Below, in pieces: positions 8,671 through 17,428 of a stretch of 61,146 nt of DNA. The DNA comes from Ethanoligenens sp047722935 (GTDB lineage Bacteria; Bacillota; Clostridia; Oscillospirales; Ethanoligenentaceae): positions 1 through 61,146 of the forward strand of contig JBDNZS010000012.1 in NCBI GenBank assembly GCA_047722935.1, in the 5' to 3' direction. The notes under the pieces were generated by a model. The model did no database searches, was not told the DNA's origin, and saw nothing but the letters and a program-made list of their open reading frames with translations. Position 1 is the stretch's first letter; each line of letters starts with the position of its first letter. The position numbers were made by a program, and so were the translations under genes.

Positions 8671-10161
8671 ATGCTCGGAGCTGGGTTTTTCAATGTCCAT
8701 AAAAGACGCGTCGCATTTTATGCGGCGCTTATTTTGGTTCTGGCGTTTGCCGCGTTTGCCGCGTTTTTTCGTCTGGATGCCGGGGGTGTCAACAGTTGGG
8801 ACGAGGCACGCCACGGTGTTAACGCCTATGAGATGCTGAAAACTGGCAATTGGATTGTCAATTTTTATCGCTACAAACCGGATTATTGGAATTTGAAACC
8901 ACCGCTCAGTTTTTGGGCAATCATGTTGGATTTCCGGTTGTTTGGCACCACGGTGCTGGCGTTGCGTTTTTACGCGGCACTGTCCATGTTTGGAACAGTA
9001 CTGCTTGTTTCCCGTTTTGTGTTTAAACGGTATGGTTGTGTGGCCTGTCTGGTTACGACCGCACTGCTTGCCTGTGAAAATCTGTTTTACCAATTTCATT
9101 ATGGACGCAGCGGAGATGCGGATGCACTCTTTGGCTTTTTATGCACACTGTGCGTTCTTTCAATCTTTTGGGCGCAGGTAGAAAAACGATGGTTCTTTTT
9201 GTCTGGCCTGTCCTTTGCGCTGGCTTTCTTGGACAAGAGTTGGCACGCGTGTACATTGTTGGCGATTGCCGGTCTGTTTTTGCTGGCAAGCAAACAGCTT
9301 TTCCATCTGGGTGCGCGTATTTGGGCGGGAATGCTGGCCTGCGCATTTGCCCCCATCGCGATTTGGGCGGCGTTCCGTTATGCCGCTGACGGAACGGCAT
9401 TTTTTAGAGGGATGATCGATCGGGATTTATTGGCAAGATCGTCCAGACCGCTGGAAGGACACGGCGGCGACATCTTGTACTATGTCATGATCACGCTCGG
9501 CAAAAATACGGTGGGATTGCTGGTACTGGCGGTGCTTTGCTGGTTGGTGTGGCAGGCAGTTACCCATCGGCATCACATTGGTGAGGTGGAGCGGACGGAC
9601 TTATTGTTGTTTGCTTTATGGATTATGGTGCCGTTTGTGTTCTTTTCGATAGCCTCCACCAAATATATGTGGTATATTATCCCAACAATGATTCCGTTGG
9701 TCATTGTTTGCGGTGTGGTTTGCGGGAAAGCATGGGTGCACACATCGTCCGCGGTGGCCCGCGTTTTGGCGGTTTGTCTGGCAATTGTGACGGCAATAAC
9801 GCTCGTGTGCAATGTGCATGATACCATTATCACAGCGCTGAGCGGTCCGATTCCACCTGTCCAGCAATTTCTGCGTGACCCGGTTGCTGCGGATGCCAGG
9901 GGACGAACGGCTTATATTCTTGATGAAACCGAGGATTCCGATTGGCAGCAAAACGATGTATATGTGGGTGAGGCCTACGCCGACCTGCACTGCATGGACG
10001 GCGGATTGGCGGCGTTTGTTCAAGATCCGAATGCGGTAGCAATCGTCAGTGAACGCGTTTATCCCAAACAGGATGTCTCCGCAAATGGTTTGCGGATTTT
10101 GGCACAAAAAGATGGTTATTTTTTGCTCGCACACAGCCATGCAGTTTTTGTGGTAAAATAG
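8671..10161 (+). CDS. Family 39 (PMT/ArnT-like) membrane glycosyltransferase
   Basis: A 496-residue multi-spanning protein. After the first membrane helix comes the extracytoplasmic loop FRLDAGGVNSWDEARHGVNAYEM, with the Asp-Glu pair typical of GT39 enzymes such as ArnT and PMT, then PDYWNLKPPLSFW, the second signature. About 10 further hydrophobic segments follow, then a soluble C-terminal region of about 110 residues. Such enzymes transfer sugars from polyprenyl phosphate to lipids, glycans or proteins on the outer face of the membrane. Acceptor unknown. Confidence 0.88.
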   Translation: MLGAGFFNVHKRRVAFYAALILVLAFAAFAAFFRLDAGGVNSWDEARHGVNAYEMLKTGNWIVNFYRYKPDYWNLKPPLSFWAIMLDFRLFGTTVLALRFYAALSMFGTVLLVSRFVFKRYGCVACLVTTALLACENLFYQFHYGRSGDADALFGFLCTLCVLSIFWAQVEKRWFFLSGLSFALAFLDKSWHACTLLAIAGLFLLASKQLFHLGARIWAGMLACAFAPIAIWAAFRYAADGTAFFRGMIDRDLLARSSRPLEGHGGDILYYVMITLGKNTVGLLVLAVLCWLVWQAVTHRHHIGEVERTDLLLFALWIMVPFVFFSIASTKYMWYIIPTMIPLVIVCGVVCGKAWVHTSSAVARVLAVCLAIVTAITLVCNVHDTIITALSGPIPPVQQFLRDPVAADARGRTAYILDETEDSDWQQNDVYVGEAYADLHCMDGGLAAFVQDPNAVAIVSERVYPKQDVSANGLRILAQKDGYFLLAHSHAVFVVK

Positions 10162-10185
10162 AAAGCAAAAAACAAGAAAGGCGTT

Positions 10186-10734
10186 ATGATTATGAAAGTT
10201 TTTTTTATGTCGGATATCCACGGTTCCGCGTTTTATTTAAAGCAGGCGCTCGCGGCGTACGAGCGGGAGGGGGCCACGACTATTGTGATTTTGGGGGACG
10301 AGTTGTACCACGGCGCGCGTAACCCGCTTACGGAGGAGTATGGCCCCAAGGAAGTAACCACGCTGCTAAACGCACATGCTGACAACATCATCGCGGTGCG
10401 CGGTAATTGTGACAGCGAAGTGGATGAAATGGTTTTGGACTACCCGGTGATGAGCACCTATTCCATCTTGATGCATGAGGGACGGCGCTTTTTCCTGACG
10501 CACGGGCATATTTACAGTGAAAGCAATCTACCTCCTTTGGCGGCGGGCGATGTGTTTTGCTATGGGCATACGCATGTACCAAAAGCCGAGAAGCGCGGGG
10601 ATATCTATATTCTTAATCCGGGTTCAATCTCTTTGCCAAAAGAAAACACACCGCATACATACGGTGTGCTTGAGGGCGATTCGTTTACCATTAAAGATTT
10701 GGCAGGAAATATGTATAAAAAAATACAGTTTTGA
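10186..10734 (+). CDS. YfcE/MJ0936 family metallophosphoesterase
   Basis: A 182-residue calcineurin-like phosphodiesterase. Metal ligands are visible in MSDIHGS (D-x-H), GDELYHG, RGNCDSEVD (GNCD), THGHIY and GHTHVPKAE. YfcE-type enzymes hydrolyse phosphodiesters with Mn2+ in vitro; physiological substrates are unclear. Two ATGs (10186, 10192) are possible behind AAGAAAGGCG. It follows the GT39 gene after a 24-bp gap. Confidence 0.9.
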   Translation: MIMKVFFMSDIHGSAFYLKQALAAYEREGATTIVILGDELYHGARNPLTEEYGPKEVTTLLNAHADNIIAVRGNCDSEVDEMVLDYPVMSTYSILMHEGRRFFLTHGHIYSESNLPPLAAGDVFCYGHTHVPKAEKRGDIYILNPGSISLPKENTPHTYGVLEGDSFTIKDLAGNMYKKIQF

Positions 10735-10746
10735 GACGTAATCGCA

Positions 10747-11271
10747 TTAACTGATTTTTTGTATGGCCAGTGTGGAAGGGCTGATGCGGACGACATGCTT
10801 ACCTTGGACGGATGCATATTGAATGGCTTGAGCAGGATTGCCGAGCAGTCCATCACTTACAGTCAGCAGGCTGTCCGCATGATCGACCAGATAGCGGTTG
10901 CGTTTTACCAGACAGTTGGCTGAAAACTGTGTTTGCAATAAATGCTCTTTATCACAATATCCGAGCAGACGGTAATAGTGTTCGCGCGTGCATTCGTCCC
11001 ATGAAGCAGCTTCGTTCTCATAGGCGAGGACGCTTTCAAGAGCAATGTCCGGATATTTTCGGCGCAATTCCAGCACGGTTTCGGCAAATATTAAATCAAC
11101 TCCGGCGGTGAACCCGCAGAGGAAGCGGTGGTGCTCTGTGAGCACCGCTTTTTCTGTTTCCTGAAAGATTACATCGCGCAGTGTGCGCGCACGATCCTCC
11201 CGGTCGAGTTCAAACGGCAGCAAGAAACCCGAATCGCCTATCAGTGAGCAGGTTTTTTTAACGGCTTTCAT
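10747..11271 (-). CDS. SLOG family (DUF1273/YpsA-like) protein
   Basis: A 174-residue Rossmann-like protein of the SLOG/DUF1273 group. It has an FLCGFTAGVDLIFAE block, a GFxxGxD-type nucleotide-binding loop, and RNRYLVDHADSLLTVSDG near the C-terminus. Homologue YpsA of Bacillus influences cell division; other SLOG proteins sense nucleotide-derived ligands. RBS GGAGGTG directly precedes the ATG at 11271. It stands alone on the minus strand, convergent with the YfcE-like gene. Confidence 0.82.
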   Translation of the reverse strand: MKAVKKTCSLIGDSGFLLPFELDREDRARTLRDVIFQETEKAVLTEHHRFLCGFTAGVDLIFAETVLELRRKYPDIALESVLAYENEAASWDECTREHYYRLLGYCDKEHLLQTQFSANCLVKRNRYLVDHADSLLTVSDGLLGNPAQAIQYASVQGKHVVRISPSTLAIQKIS

Positions 11272-11322
11272 GTTACACCTCCTTTGTAAGACTGCGTGGA
11301 ATCAATACAATCTCACTCCTTA

Positions 11323-11350
11323 TTTATACAACATTTTCCATAATAAGTAA
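11323..11350 (-). promoter_or_regulatory. Possible promoter of the SLOG gene
   Basis: Read on the minus strand: TTACTT (11345-11350), 16 bp spacer, TATAAA (11323-11328), about 50 bp before the start codon. The -10 is good and the -35 weak. Confidence 0.4.
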
Positions 11351-11736
11351 AGTATTCTGCGCATCATTTGCATTTTTTTGTGGAATTACGTGGGGATGGA
11401 GCGCCACGCGGCTGGGAAAGAGGCGGCTCAGGTATGGCGACAAATGCATCTTGATTTGCATAACCTGCATCATATATGCGGCGGTGTCTTTGTATAAGAA
11501 ACAACTTTATAGATGTCTGACATGGTGGAGAATCTTGGAATGGATGGAAGACGATCCTTGTGTGCTTACTATATGCGATTTCTATGCGGATTATAGGTGA
11601 ACTCTTGTAAAAAACCCATGGTAAAATAAGGGGGGATTCATTTCAATAATGTACGTGAATAAAAGACGAATTTTTGGCCTGATTTAACTGTTTGCTAAAA
11701 AATGATTGTAATTGGCAAAAACGGCTCATAATTTAC
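11351..11736. other. Long intergenic stretch without a recognised gene
   Basis: About 390 bp between the divergent SLOG and rpiR promoters. It is AT-rich at both ends with a more GC-rich middle (11400-11450). No open frame with an RBS, no terminator and no known RNA motif was recognised. Confidence 0.5.
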
Positions 11737-11765
11737 TTGATTTTTTGTTTCCCTGCGGATAAGAT
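11737..11765 (+). promoter_or_regulatory. Possible promoter of the rpiR-like gene
   Basis: TTGATT at 11737-11742 and TAAGAT at 11760-11765, spaced 17 bp. The predicted transcript would start very near the AAGGAGGG ribosome site at 11771-11778, so the leader would be very short; this makes the assignment uncertain. Confidence 0.35.
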
Positions 11766-11785
11766 AGACTAAGGAGGGTAAACCA

Positions 11786-12655
11786 ATGAGCCGTGACTTG
11801 CTAAACCAGATACAGACCATGTTCCCCACACTTTCCAAGGGGCAGAAATATATCGCGCGTTATATCATAGAACATTACGACAAAGCTGCATTTATGACAG
11901 CGTCCAAATTGGGCAATATCGTCGGGGTGAGTGAATCGACCGTTGTGCGTTTTGCATCTGAATTGGGATATGAGGGGTATCCTCAGCTGCAAAAAGCATT
12001 GCAGGAGATGATCCGCAATAAATTGACTTCGGTGCAGCGCATTGAAGTATCCACTGACGTGCTGGGCGATGGCGATATTCTGGAGAAAGTGCTTAATTCC
12101 GATATAGAAAAGATTCGTAAGACGCTGGCGGACGTTTCACGCGATGATTTTAACCATGCGGTGGATTCGATTGTAAATGCACGCAAGGTGTATATCTTTG
12201 GCGTGCGCAGTTCGGCGTCTTTGGCCAGTTTTATCGGGTTTTATTTCAATCTCATCCTCGACAACGTGACCTTAATACATACGGCGAGCGATAGCGAACT
12301 GTTTGAGCAGATTTTGCGTGTGGGTGAGGCAGATGCGGTTATTGGCGTGAGCTTTCCCCGTTATTCCACGCGTACGGTTAAAGCCATGCAATATGCTTCT
12401 TCACGCGGTGCGACTGTCATCTCCATCACCGACAGCCACCTTTCCCCGCTGTACCGTTACTCTAATTATAACCTATTAGCGAAGAGTGATATGGCGTCCT
12501 TTGTCGATTCTCTTGTCGCGCCGCTTTCGCTGATCAATGCGCTTATTGTAGCGGTCGGCATGAAGCGTCAGGATGAGGTTTATCATACATTTGACGAATT
12601 GGAGCGTATTTGGGACGAATACGGCGTGTATGAAAAACCGGGAGCGGAAAAATAA
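11786..12655 (+). CDS. MurR/RpiR family transcriptional regulator
   Basis: A 289-residue regulator with an N-terminal RpiR helix-turn-helix (about residues 1-75; LGNIVGVSESTVVRFASELGYEGYPQLQKAL is the recognition region) and a C-terminal SIS sugar-phosphate-binding domain (about 120-260; YIFGVRSSASLA and GVSFPRYSTRTVKAM). Members sense phosphosugars such as MurNAc-6-P. No sugar operon adjoins it, so the target is unknown. The stop codon overlaps the ATG of the next gene (TAATG). RBS AAGGAGGG is strong. Confidence 0.92.
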   Translation: MSRDLLNQIQTMFPTLSKGQKYIARYIIEHYDKAAFMTASKLGNIVGVSESTVVRFASELGYEGYPQLQKALQEMIRNKLTSVQRIEVSTDVLGDGDILEKVLNSDIEKIRKTLADVSRDDFNHAVDSIVNARKVYIFGVRSSASLASFIGFYFNLILDNVTLIHTASDSELFEQILRVGEADAVIGVSFPRYSTRTVKAMQYASSRGATVISITDSHLSPLYRYSNYNLLAKSDMASFVDSLVAPLSLINALIVAVGMKRQDEVYHTFDELERIWDEYGVYEKPGAEK

Positions 12656-13863
12656 TGGCGCATGTTGTGGTAGTGGGAGCCGGTGCAGCCGGAATGATGG
12701 CGGCCGGGTTTGCGGCCAAGCGGCATACGGTGACACTGGTTGAGCGCAATGCGCGCCCCGGCCGGAAATTGATGATCACTGGCAAAGGCCGGTGCAATGT
12801 GACCAACAACTGCGGGTTGGACGATTTTCTTGCCAATGTGCCGGTCAATCCACGTTTTTTGTATAGTGCACTGTCGCAGTTTTCACCGGCAGATACCATG
12901 GCTTTTTTTGAGGGAATGGGCGTTGCGCTTAAAACCGAGCGCGGCAGGCGCGTTTTTCCGGTCTCGGACAAGGCGGTAGAGATCGTGGACGCCCTTGCTC
13001 GCTTTGCCGCGCCTGCACAGCGGTGTACGGGACGGGTGCAGTCGCTTTGGCTGCGAGACGGCACCGTGACCGGCATACGGCTGGAATCGGGTCGGGAGAT
13101 TCAGGCAGATGCGGTCATCCTGTGTACCGGCGGCGCGTCCTACCCCTCCACTGGGTCCACCGGGGATGGCTATCATTTGGCGGAACAGGCGGGCCATTCC
13201 ATCGTACCGCCCACTGCCTCATTAGTGCCCATGGAGACCGAGGAGGAGTGGCCGTCACGCGTGATGGGGCTTTCCCTACGCAATGTGACACTCAACGTCA
13301 TTGCCGGAAATGGAAAAACCGTTTTCAGTGAGCTGGGCGAGATGTTGTTTACACATTTTGGCGTTTCGGGCCCGTTGGTGCTGGCGGCCAGCTCGCACTT
13401 GCGTAAACCGCAGGGAGGGCAGTTGCTCATCGACTTAAAACCCGGGCTTTCAGCGGAAAAGTTGGATGCACGTATGCAACGGGATTTTGAGGCTTTTGCC
13501 GCACAGAACCTATCCAATGCGCTGCACGCCTTATTGCCCACACGACTGATTCCTATCTGCCTGTCGCTTGCCCATATAGACGGCACGAAGAAAACCGCAC
13601 AGGTCACACGCGTAGAGCGCCAATCCCTGGGGATGGTGCTGAAGGCTTTGCCGCTGACGGTTAAGGCTTTCCGCCCGATTGAAGAAGCGATTATCACATC
13701 CGGCGGGGTGCGTGTGCGTGAGATCGACCCGAAAACCATGGCCTCCAAATGCACACGGGGGCTGTACATAGCGGGCGAGCTGCTGGATGTTGACGCCCAT
13801 ACCGGAGGGTATAATCTGCAAATCGCCTTTGCTACCGGCCGTGCGGCGGGTTTGGCAGTTTAA
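12655..13863 (+). CDS. BaiN/HI0933-like FAD-dependent oxidoreductase
   Basis: A 402-residue flavoprotein of the HI0933/BaiN group. The N-terminal dinucleotide-binding motif VVVGAGAAGMMAA is followed by RPGRKLMITGKGRCNVTN, the family signature, and the C-terminus has GLYIAGELLDVDAHTGGYNLQIAFATGR for FAD. One member was implicated in bile-acid dehydroxylation, but most are uncharacterised, so that role should not be assumed. It is translationally coupled to the RpiR regulator. Confidence 0.9.
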   Translation: MAHVVVVGAGAAGMMAAGFAAKRHTVTLVERNARPGRKLMITGKGRCNVTNNCGLDDFLANVPVNPRFLYSALSQFSPADTMAFFEGMGVALKTERGRRVFPVSDKAVEIVDALARFAAPAQRCTGRVQSLWLRDGTVTGIRLESGREIQADAVILCTGGASYPSTGSTGDGYHLAEQAGHSIVPPTASLVPMETEEEWPSRVMGLSLRNVTLNVIAGNGKTVFSELGEMLFTHFGVSGPLVLAASSHLRKPQGGQLLIDLKPGLSAEKLDARMQRDFEAFAAQNLSNALHALLPTRLIPICLSLAHIDGTKKTAQVTRVERQSLGMVLKALPLTVKAFRPIEEAIITSGGVRVREIDPKTMASKCTRGLYIAGELLDVDAHTGGYNLQIAFATGRAAGLAV

Positions 13864-14025
13864 ATGCGCAATACCCATCTGGTAGCCCATCTCATCTGCT
13901 GCACGCCTATTTCCGTGGAAATAACTGCCGCAGCGCTTTAGATCATTATTGCTTCTGTAATGCAGACAGCATTCCAATCACACCGGCAAAATATTGGTAA
14001 ATGTTTTGCCGACAGGAGGTCGTCC

Positions 14026-14691
14026 ATGTTCAATATTGCCATTGATGGACCCGCCGGCGCGGGTAAAAGTACCCTTTCACGCATGTTGGCGGACAAGTTG
14101 GGTTTTGTTTATGCCGATACCGGCGCGCTCTACCGTGCGGTGGGCTTGTTTGCTGTGCGTCACGGCATTTCCCCACAAGATGCGGCTGGTGTGCAAAAGC
14201 TGCTGCCGTCCATTCAGCTGGAGTTGGCCCTCTCGCCTGAGGGACAACGTGTATTGCTTTGCGGTGAGGATGTGTCCCTTGCCATCCGTGTGCCGGAAAT
14301 CTCAAAGGCTGCTTCTCAGGTGTCCGCCATTCCCGCTGTGCGTGCGTTTTTGCTTGACCTGCAAAAAGATATGGCGAGCGAACGTGATATTGTTATGGAT
14401 GGACGGGACATTGGTACGGTGGTGCTGCCCCATGCCCAGCTGAAGATTTTTCTGACCGCCACGCCGGAAGACCGCGCACGCCGCCGTCATGCCGAATTGA
14501 TGGAAAAAGGTGTGGACATCGCGTATGAGCAGGTGCTCGATGAAGTACGGCAGCGGGATGCTCAGGATACTGAACGGCCTATTGCGCCTTTACGTGCTGC
14601 CGATGACGCAATCATTGTGGACACCACCGGATACGAATTGGAAGACTCCTTGAAACGGCTTTACGCGATTGCAAAGGAGCACCGTGTATGA
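14026..14691 (+). CDS. cmk: Cytidylate kinase
   Basis: A 221-residue (d)CMP kinase. The P-loop GPAGAGKST is at residues 8-16, followed by YADTGALYRAVG, MDGRDIGTVV and RRRHAELMEKG of the LID region, all typical of Cmk. The ATG at 14026 has AGGAGGT at 14014-14020. It overlaps plsC by 4 bp (ATGA), and plsC overlaps ispH-S1 the same way; the order cmk-plsC-ispH/S1 is common in Clostridia. Confidence 0.95.
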   Translation: MFNIAIDGPAGAGKSTLSRMLADKLGFVYADTGALYRAVGLFAVRHGISPQDAAGVQKLLPSIQLELALSPEGQRVLLCGEDVSLAIRVPEISKAASQVSAIPAVRAFLLDLQKDMASERDIVMDGRDIGTVVLPHAQLKIFLTATPEDRARRRHAELMEKGVDIAYEQVLDEVRQRDAQDTERPIAPLRAADDAIIVDTTGYELEDSLKRLYAIAKEHRV

Positions 14692-15287
14692 CATTATACG
14701 AGTTCGCTATGCGCTTTGCGGCTCCTGTACTTCGTTTTCTATTGGGGGTGCGCGTGGAAGGCGCACAACGTGTGCCGGATGGTCCGCTGGTGCTTTGTGC
14801 CAACCACCGTTCTAATTTTGATCCGGTTATTTTAGGGTCTTCCTGTCCCCGACAGCTTTTTTATATGGCAAAGGCCGAATTGTTTCATGTGCCGCTGCTT
14901 GGCCCGCTGATTACGGCACTTGGCGCTTTCCCTGTCCGGCGTGGGGAAGGCGACACAGAGGCTATCAAGACATCGCTGCGCGTCTTGAAACGGGGAAATG
15001 TGCTCGGCATGTTTCCGGAAATGCACCGCAACCGAAATAAAACGGGGCTGATGCGCTTTCATTCCGGCGCGCTGCGATTCGCTGCGCAGGCCAAGGTGCC
15101 GATTATGCCTGTGGCTATCGTGCGGGGAAAGGGCGTCTGGCCATTCCGGCAGGTTCGGGTGGTGTTTGGGTACCCGGTTACAGCGGAAATGCTGGGCTTT
15201 GAAAAAGAAAACAGAAAGAGCCATACGGCCGCCTGTGAAAACCTGCGTCAAAAAGTTTTGCAGATGCTGGAGGAGAAATCGACATGA
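14688..15287 (+). CDS. plsC: 1-acyl-sn-glycerol-3-phosphate acyltransferase
   Basis: A 199-residue LPLAT-family enzyme converting lysophosphatidate to phosphatidate at the membrane. The catalytic NHRSNFDP (HxxxxD, H40 and D45) is intact. The later glycerol-3-phosphate block reads FPEMHRNR instead of the usual FPEGTR, an unusual variant. Both ends overlap neighbouring genes by 4 bp, so translation is coupled within cmk-plsC-ispH/S1. Confidence 0.93.
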   Translation: MTLYEFAMRFAAPVLRFLLGVRVEGAQRVPDGPLVLCANHRSNFDPVILGSSCPRQLFYMAKAELFHVPLLGPLITALGAFPVRRGEGDTEAIKTSLRVLKRGNVLGMFPEMHRNRNKTGLMRFHSGALRFAAQAKVPIMPVAIVRGKGVWPFRQVRVVFGYPVTAEMLGFEKENRKSHTAACENLRQKVLQMLEEKST

Positions 15288-17293
15288 ATGTGATTCTTTC
15301 CCCCTCGGCAGGCTTTTGTTTTGGCGTCCGGCGTGCGGTGGAACTGGTGGAGCAGCTGCTGGCGGATGGGCGTACAGTCTGCACGCTTGGGCCGCTTATC
15401 CACAACCCGCAGTTTGTGCAGTCGCTGGAAGCACGCGGCGCCCGGGTGGTACAGTCGCCCGCAGAAGTGCCCTCCGGGGCGGTGATGGTCATCCGCAGCC
15501 ATGGCGTGCCGCGCGCCGTTTACGACGAAGCTGCGGCGCGTGGCCTCGAAGTAGTGGATGCGACCTGCCCATATGTTGCCAAGATCCACAAGTTGGTAAA
15601 AGAAGCGTCGGATAAAGGCGCGGTCGCGCTCATTGCGGGTGATCCGGCACACCCTGAAGTCATTGGGATTCGCGGATATTGCCGGGATGCTGTTGTCTTT
15701 GAAAATATACAACAACTGGAAAAGGCTACCGCCGAAAACCCAAAACTTCGGGATATGCCGGTTATCGCAGTGGCACAAACGACTTTTCATGCCAGAGAAT
15801 GGTCAAACTGCCGGGATTTTATCAAAAGGGTATATACAAACGCAATTATTTTTGATACAATATGTAGTGCAACATCAATCAGACGGCAAGAAGCGGAAAA
15901 ACTTGCTTCACAGGCGGATGCAATGGTCATCGTCGGTGGGCGGAAGAGTTCCAACACCGCAAAATTGCAAATACTTTGCGCGGCGCACTGTCCGTCTTTT
16001 CTGGTAGAGGATGCTTCGGAGTTGCCGCGTGAGGTTTTGGCCCACGCTGAATGCATTGGTGTTACGGCAGGAGCTTCAACTCCGGCCTGCATAATAAAGG
16101 AGGTTCTAAACGCTATGACAGGAATTGAGAACACTGATAATATCGACAGCAATGAGAATGAGGACAATGCGGAGCCGGAGGATATTGATTTTGCTGCGGC
16201 TCTTGAACAATCTTTCAAGACACTGAATGTTGACGAAAGGGTACGCGGCGTGGTCGTGGGCTTTTCGCCGAACGAAGTGCAGGTGGATTTGGGAACCAAA
16301 CACGCCGGTTATGTTCCGCTGTCGGAGCTGACGGATGATTCCACCGTCAAGCCCGAGGACATCATGAACGTCGGCGATGAAATAGAGCTCGTGGTGTTGC
16401 GCGTGAATGATCAAGACGGCACAGTGATGCTCTCGAAACGGCGCATCGATGCGCTGAAGAGCTGGGACGAGATTGTGGACGCCTCTGAAGAGGACAAAAT
16501 TGTCGAAGGCACTGTCATTGAAGTCATTAAAGGCGGCCTGCTTGCTACCGTTAACGGTGTGAAAGTGTTTATCCCGGCTTCACAGTCCGGCATTCCCCGG
16601 AGTGGTGACCTCGGTACGCTGCTGCATAAACCCGTGCGTATGAAAATTATTGAGATCAACACCGGTCGCAAGCGCGCAGTCGGCTCTATCCGCGCCGTCC
16701 TTAAAGACGAGCGTAAAGAACTGGCGGAAAAATTCTGGGAAGAAGCAGAGATTGGCAAGCAGTATACCGGCAAGGTCAAATCCCTTACTTCGTACGGTGC
16801 GTTTGTCGATTTGGGCGGCGTAGATGGTATGATCCATGTGTCCGAGCTTTCTTGGTCGCGTATCCGCCATCCGTCCGAAGTGGTGAATGTTGGCGATACC
16901 GTCAATGTGACCATTAAGGATCTGAATCCAGAAACCAAAAAGGTTTCGCTTTCCTATGCGGATAAGGGTGAGAACCCGTGGGATGTGTTCGTCCGTGATT
17001 ATCAGGTGGGCGACATTGTGGATGCTAAGATTGTCAATTTCATGACATTCGGCGCGTTCGCACAGATTATTCCGGGCGTGGATGGTTTGATTCATATCTC
17101 CCAGATTGCCGATCATCATGTGGCCAAACCGCAGGACGAATTGGAAATGGGACAAGAAGTCCGCGTTAAGATCATTGAGATCGAAGAAGATCGCAAACGG
17201 ATCAGTCTTTCCATGCGGGAGGCTGCTGCCGAAGAAGGTACCGGCGATAGCGGATACGATACCGATGAAGAGGACTCCTACGACAATAACTAA
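15284..17293 (+). CDS. ispH: IspH (HMBPP reductase) fused to four S1 RNA-binding repeats
   Basis: A 669-residue fusion. Residues 1-280 are 4-hydroxy-3-methylbut-2-enyl diphosphate reductase, the last step of the MEP isoprenoid pathway. The three 4Fe-4S cysteines are C12 (GFCFGVRRA), C95 (DATCPYV) and C194 (DTICSAT), with H40, H73 and H123 as substrate ligands. After an acidic linker (residues 281-305), four S1 domains follow (about 310-640), the last two closest to ribosomal protein S1 (SYGAFVDLGGVDGMIHVSELSW). The C-terminus is acidic. This fusion is known in Clostridia. A terminator follows at 17346. Confidence 0.96.
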   Translation: MNVILSPSAGFCFGVRRAVELVEQLLADGRTVCTLGPLIHNPQFVQSLEARGARVVQSPAEVPSGAVMVIRSHGVPRAVYDEAAARGLEVVDATCPYVAKIHKLVKEASDKGAVALIAGDPAHPEVIGIRGYCRDAVVFENIQQLEKATAENPKLRDMPVIAVAQTTFHAREWSNCRDFIKRVYTNAIIFDTICSATSIRRQEAEKLASQADAMVIVGGRKSSNTAKLQILCAAHCPSFLVEDASELPREVLAHAECIGVTAGASTPACIIKEVLNAMTGIENTDNIDSNENEDNAEPEDIDFAAALEQSFKTLNVDERVRGVVVGFSPNEVQVDLGTKHAGYVPLSELTDDSTVKPEDIMNVGDEIELVVLRVNDQDGTVMLSKRRIDALKSWDEIVDASEEDKIVEGTVIEVIKGGLLATVNGVKVFIPASQSGIPRSGDLGTLLHKPVRMKIIEINTGRKRAVGSIRAVLKDERKELAEKFWEEAEIGKQYTGKVKSLTSYGAFVDLGGVDGMIHVSELSWSRIRHPSEVVNVGDTVNVTIKDLNPETKKVSLSYADKGENPWDVFVRDYQVGDIVDAKIVNFMTFGAFAQIIPGVDGLIHISQIADHHVAKPQDELEMGQEVRVKIIEIEEDRKRISLSMREAAAEEGTGDSGYDTDEEDSYDNN

Positions 17294-17345
17294 TTTGGAT
17301 ATAGCTGTGCAAAGAGATTCTTTGCTCTGTATCATTTGATTTTTG

Positions 17346-17378
17346 ATGCGCATACCGGTTTTCGGTGTGCGTATTTTT
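17346..17378 (+). terminator. Rho-independent terminator after ispH-S1
   Basis: ATGCGCATACC and GGTGTGCGTAT pair (with G-T wobbles) around GGTTTTC, followed directly by TTTTT. It closes the cmk-plsC-ispH/S1 run before addB. Confidence 0.75.
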
Positions 17379-17428
17379 ATATTGTTTTGCAGGCATTGGT
17401 GTAGAACAAAAGAAGAGGGAGTGATGAC

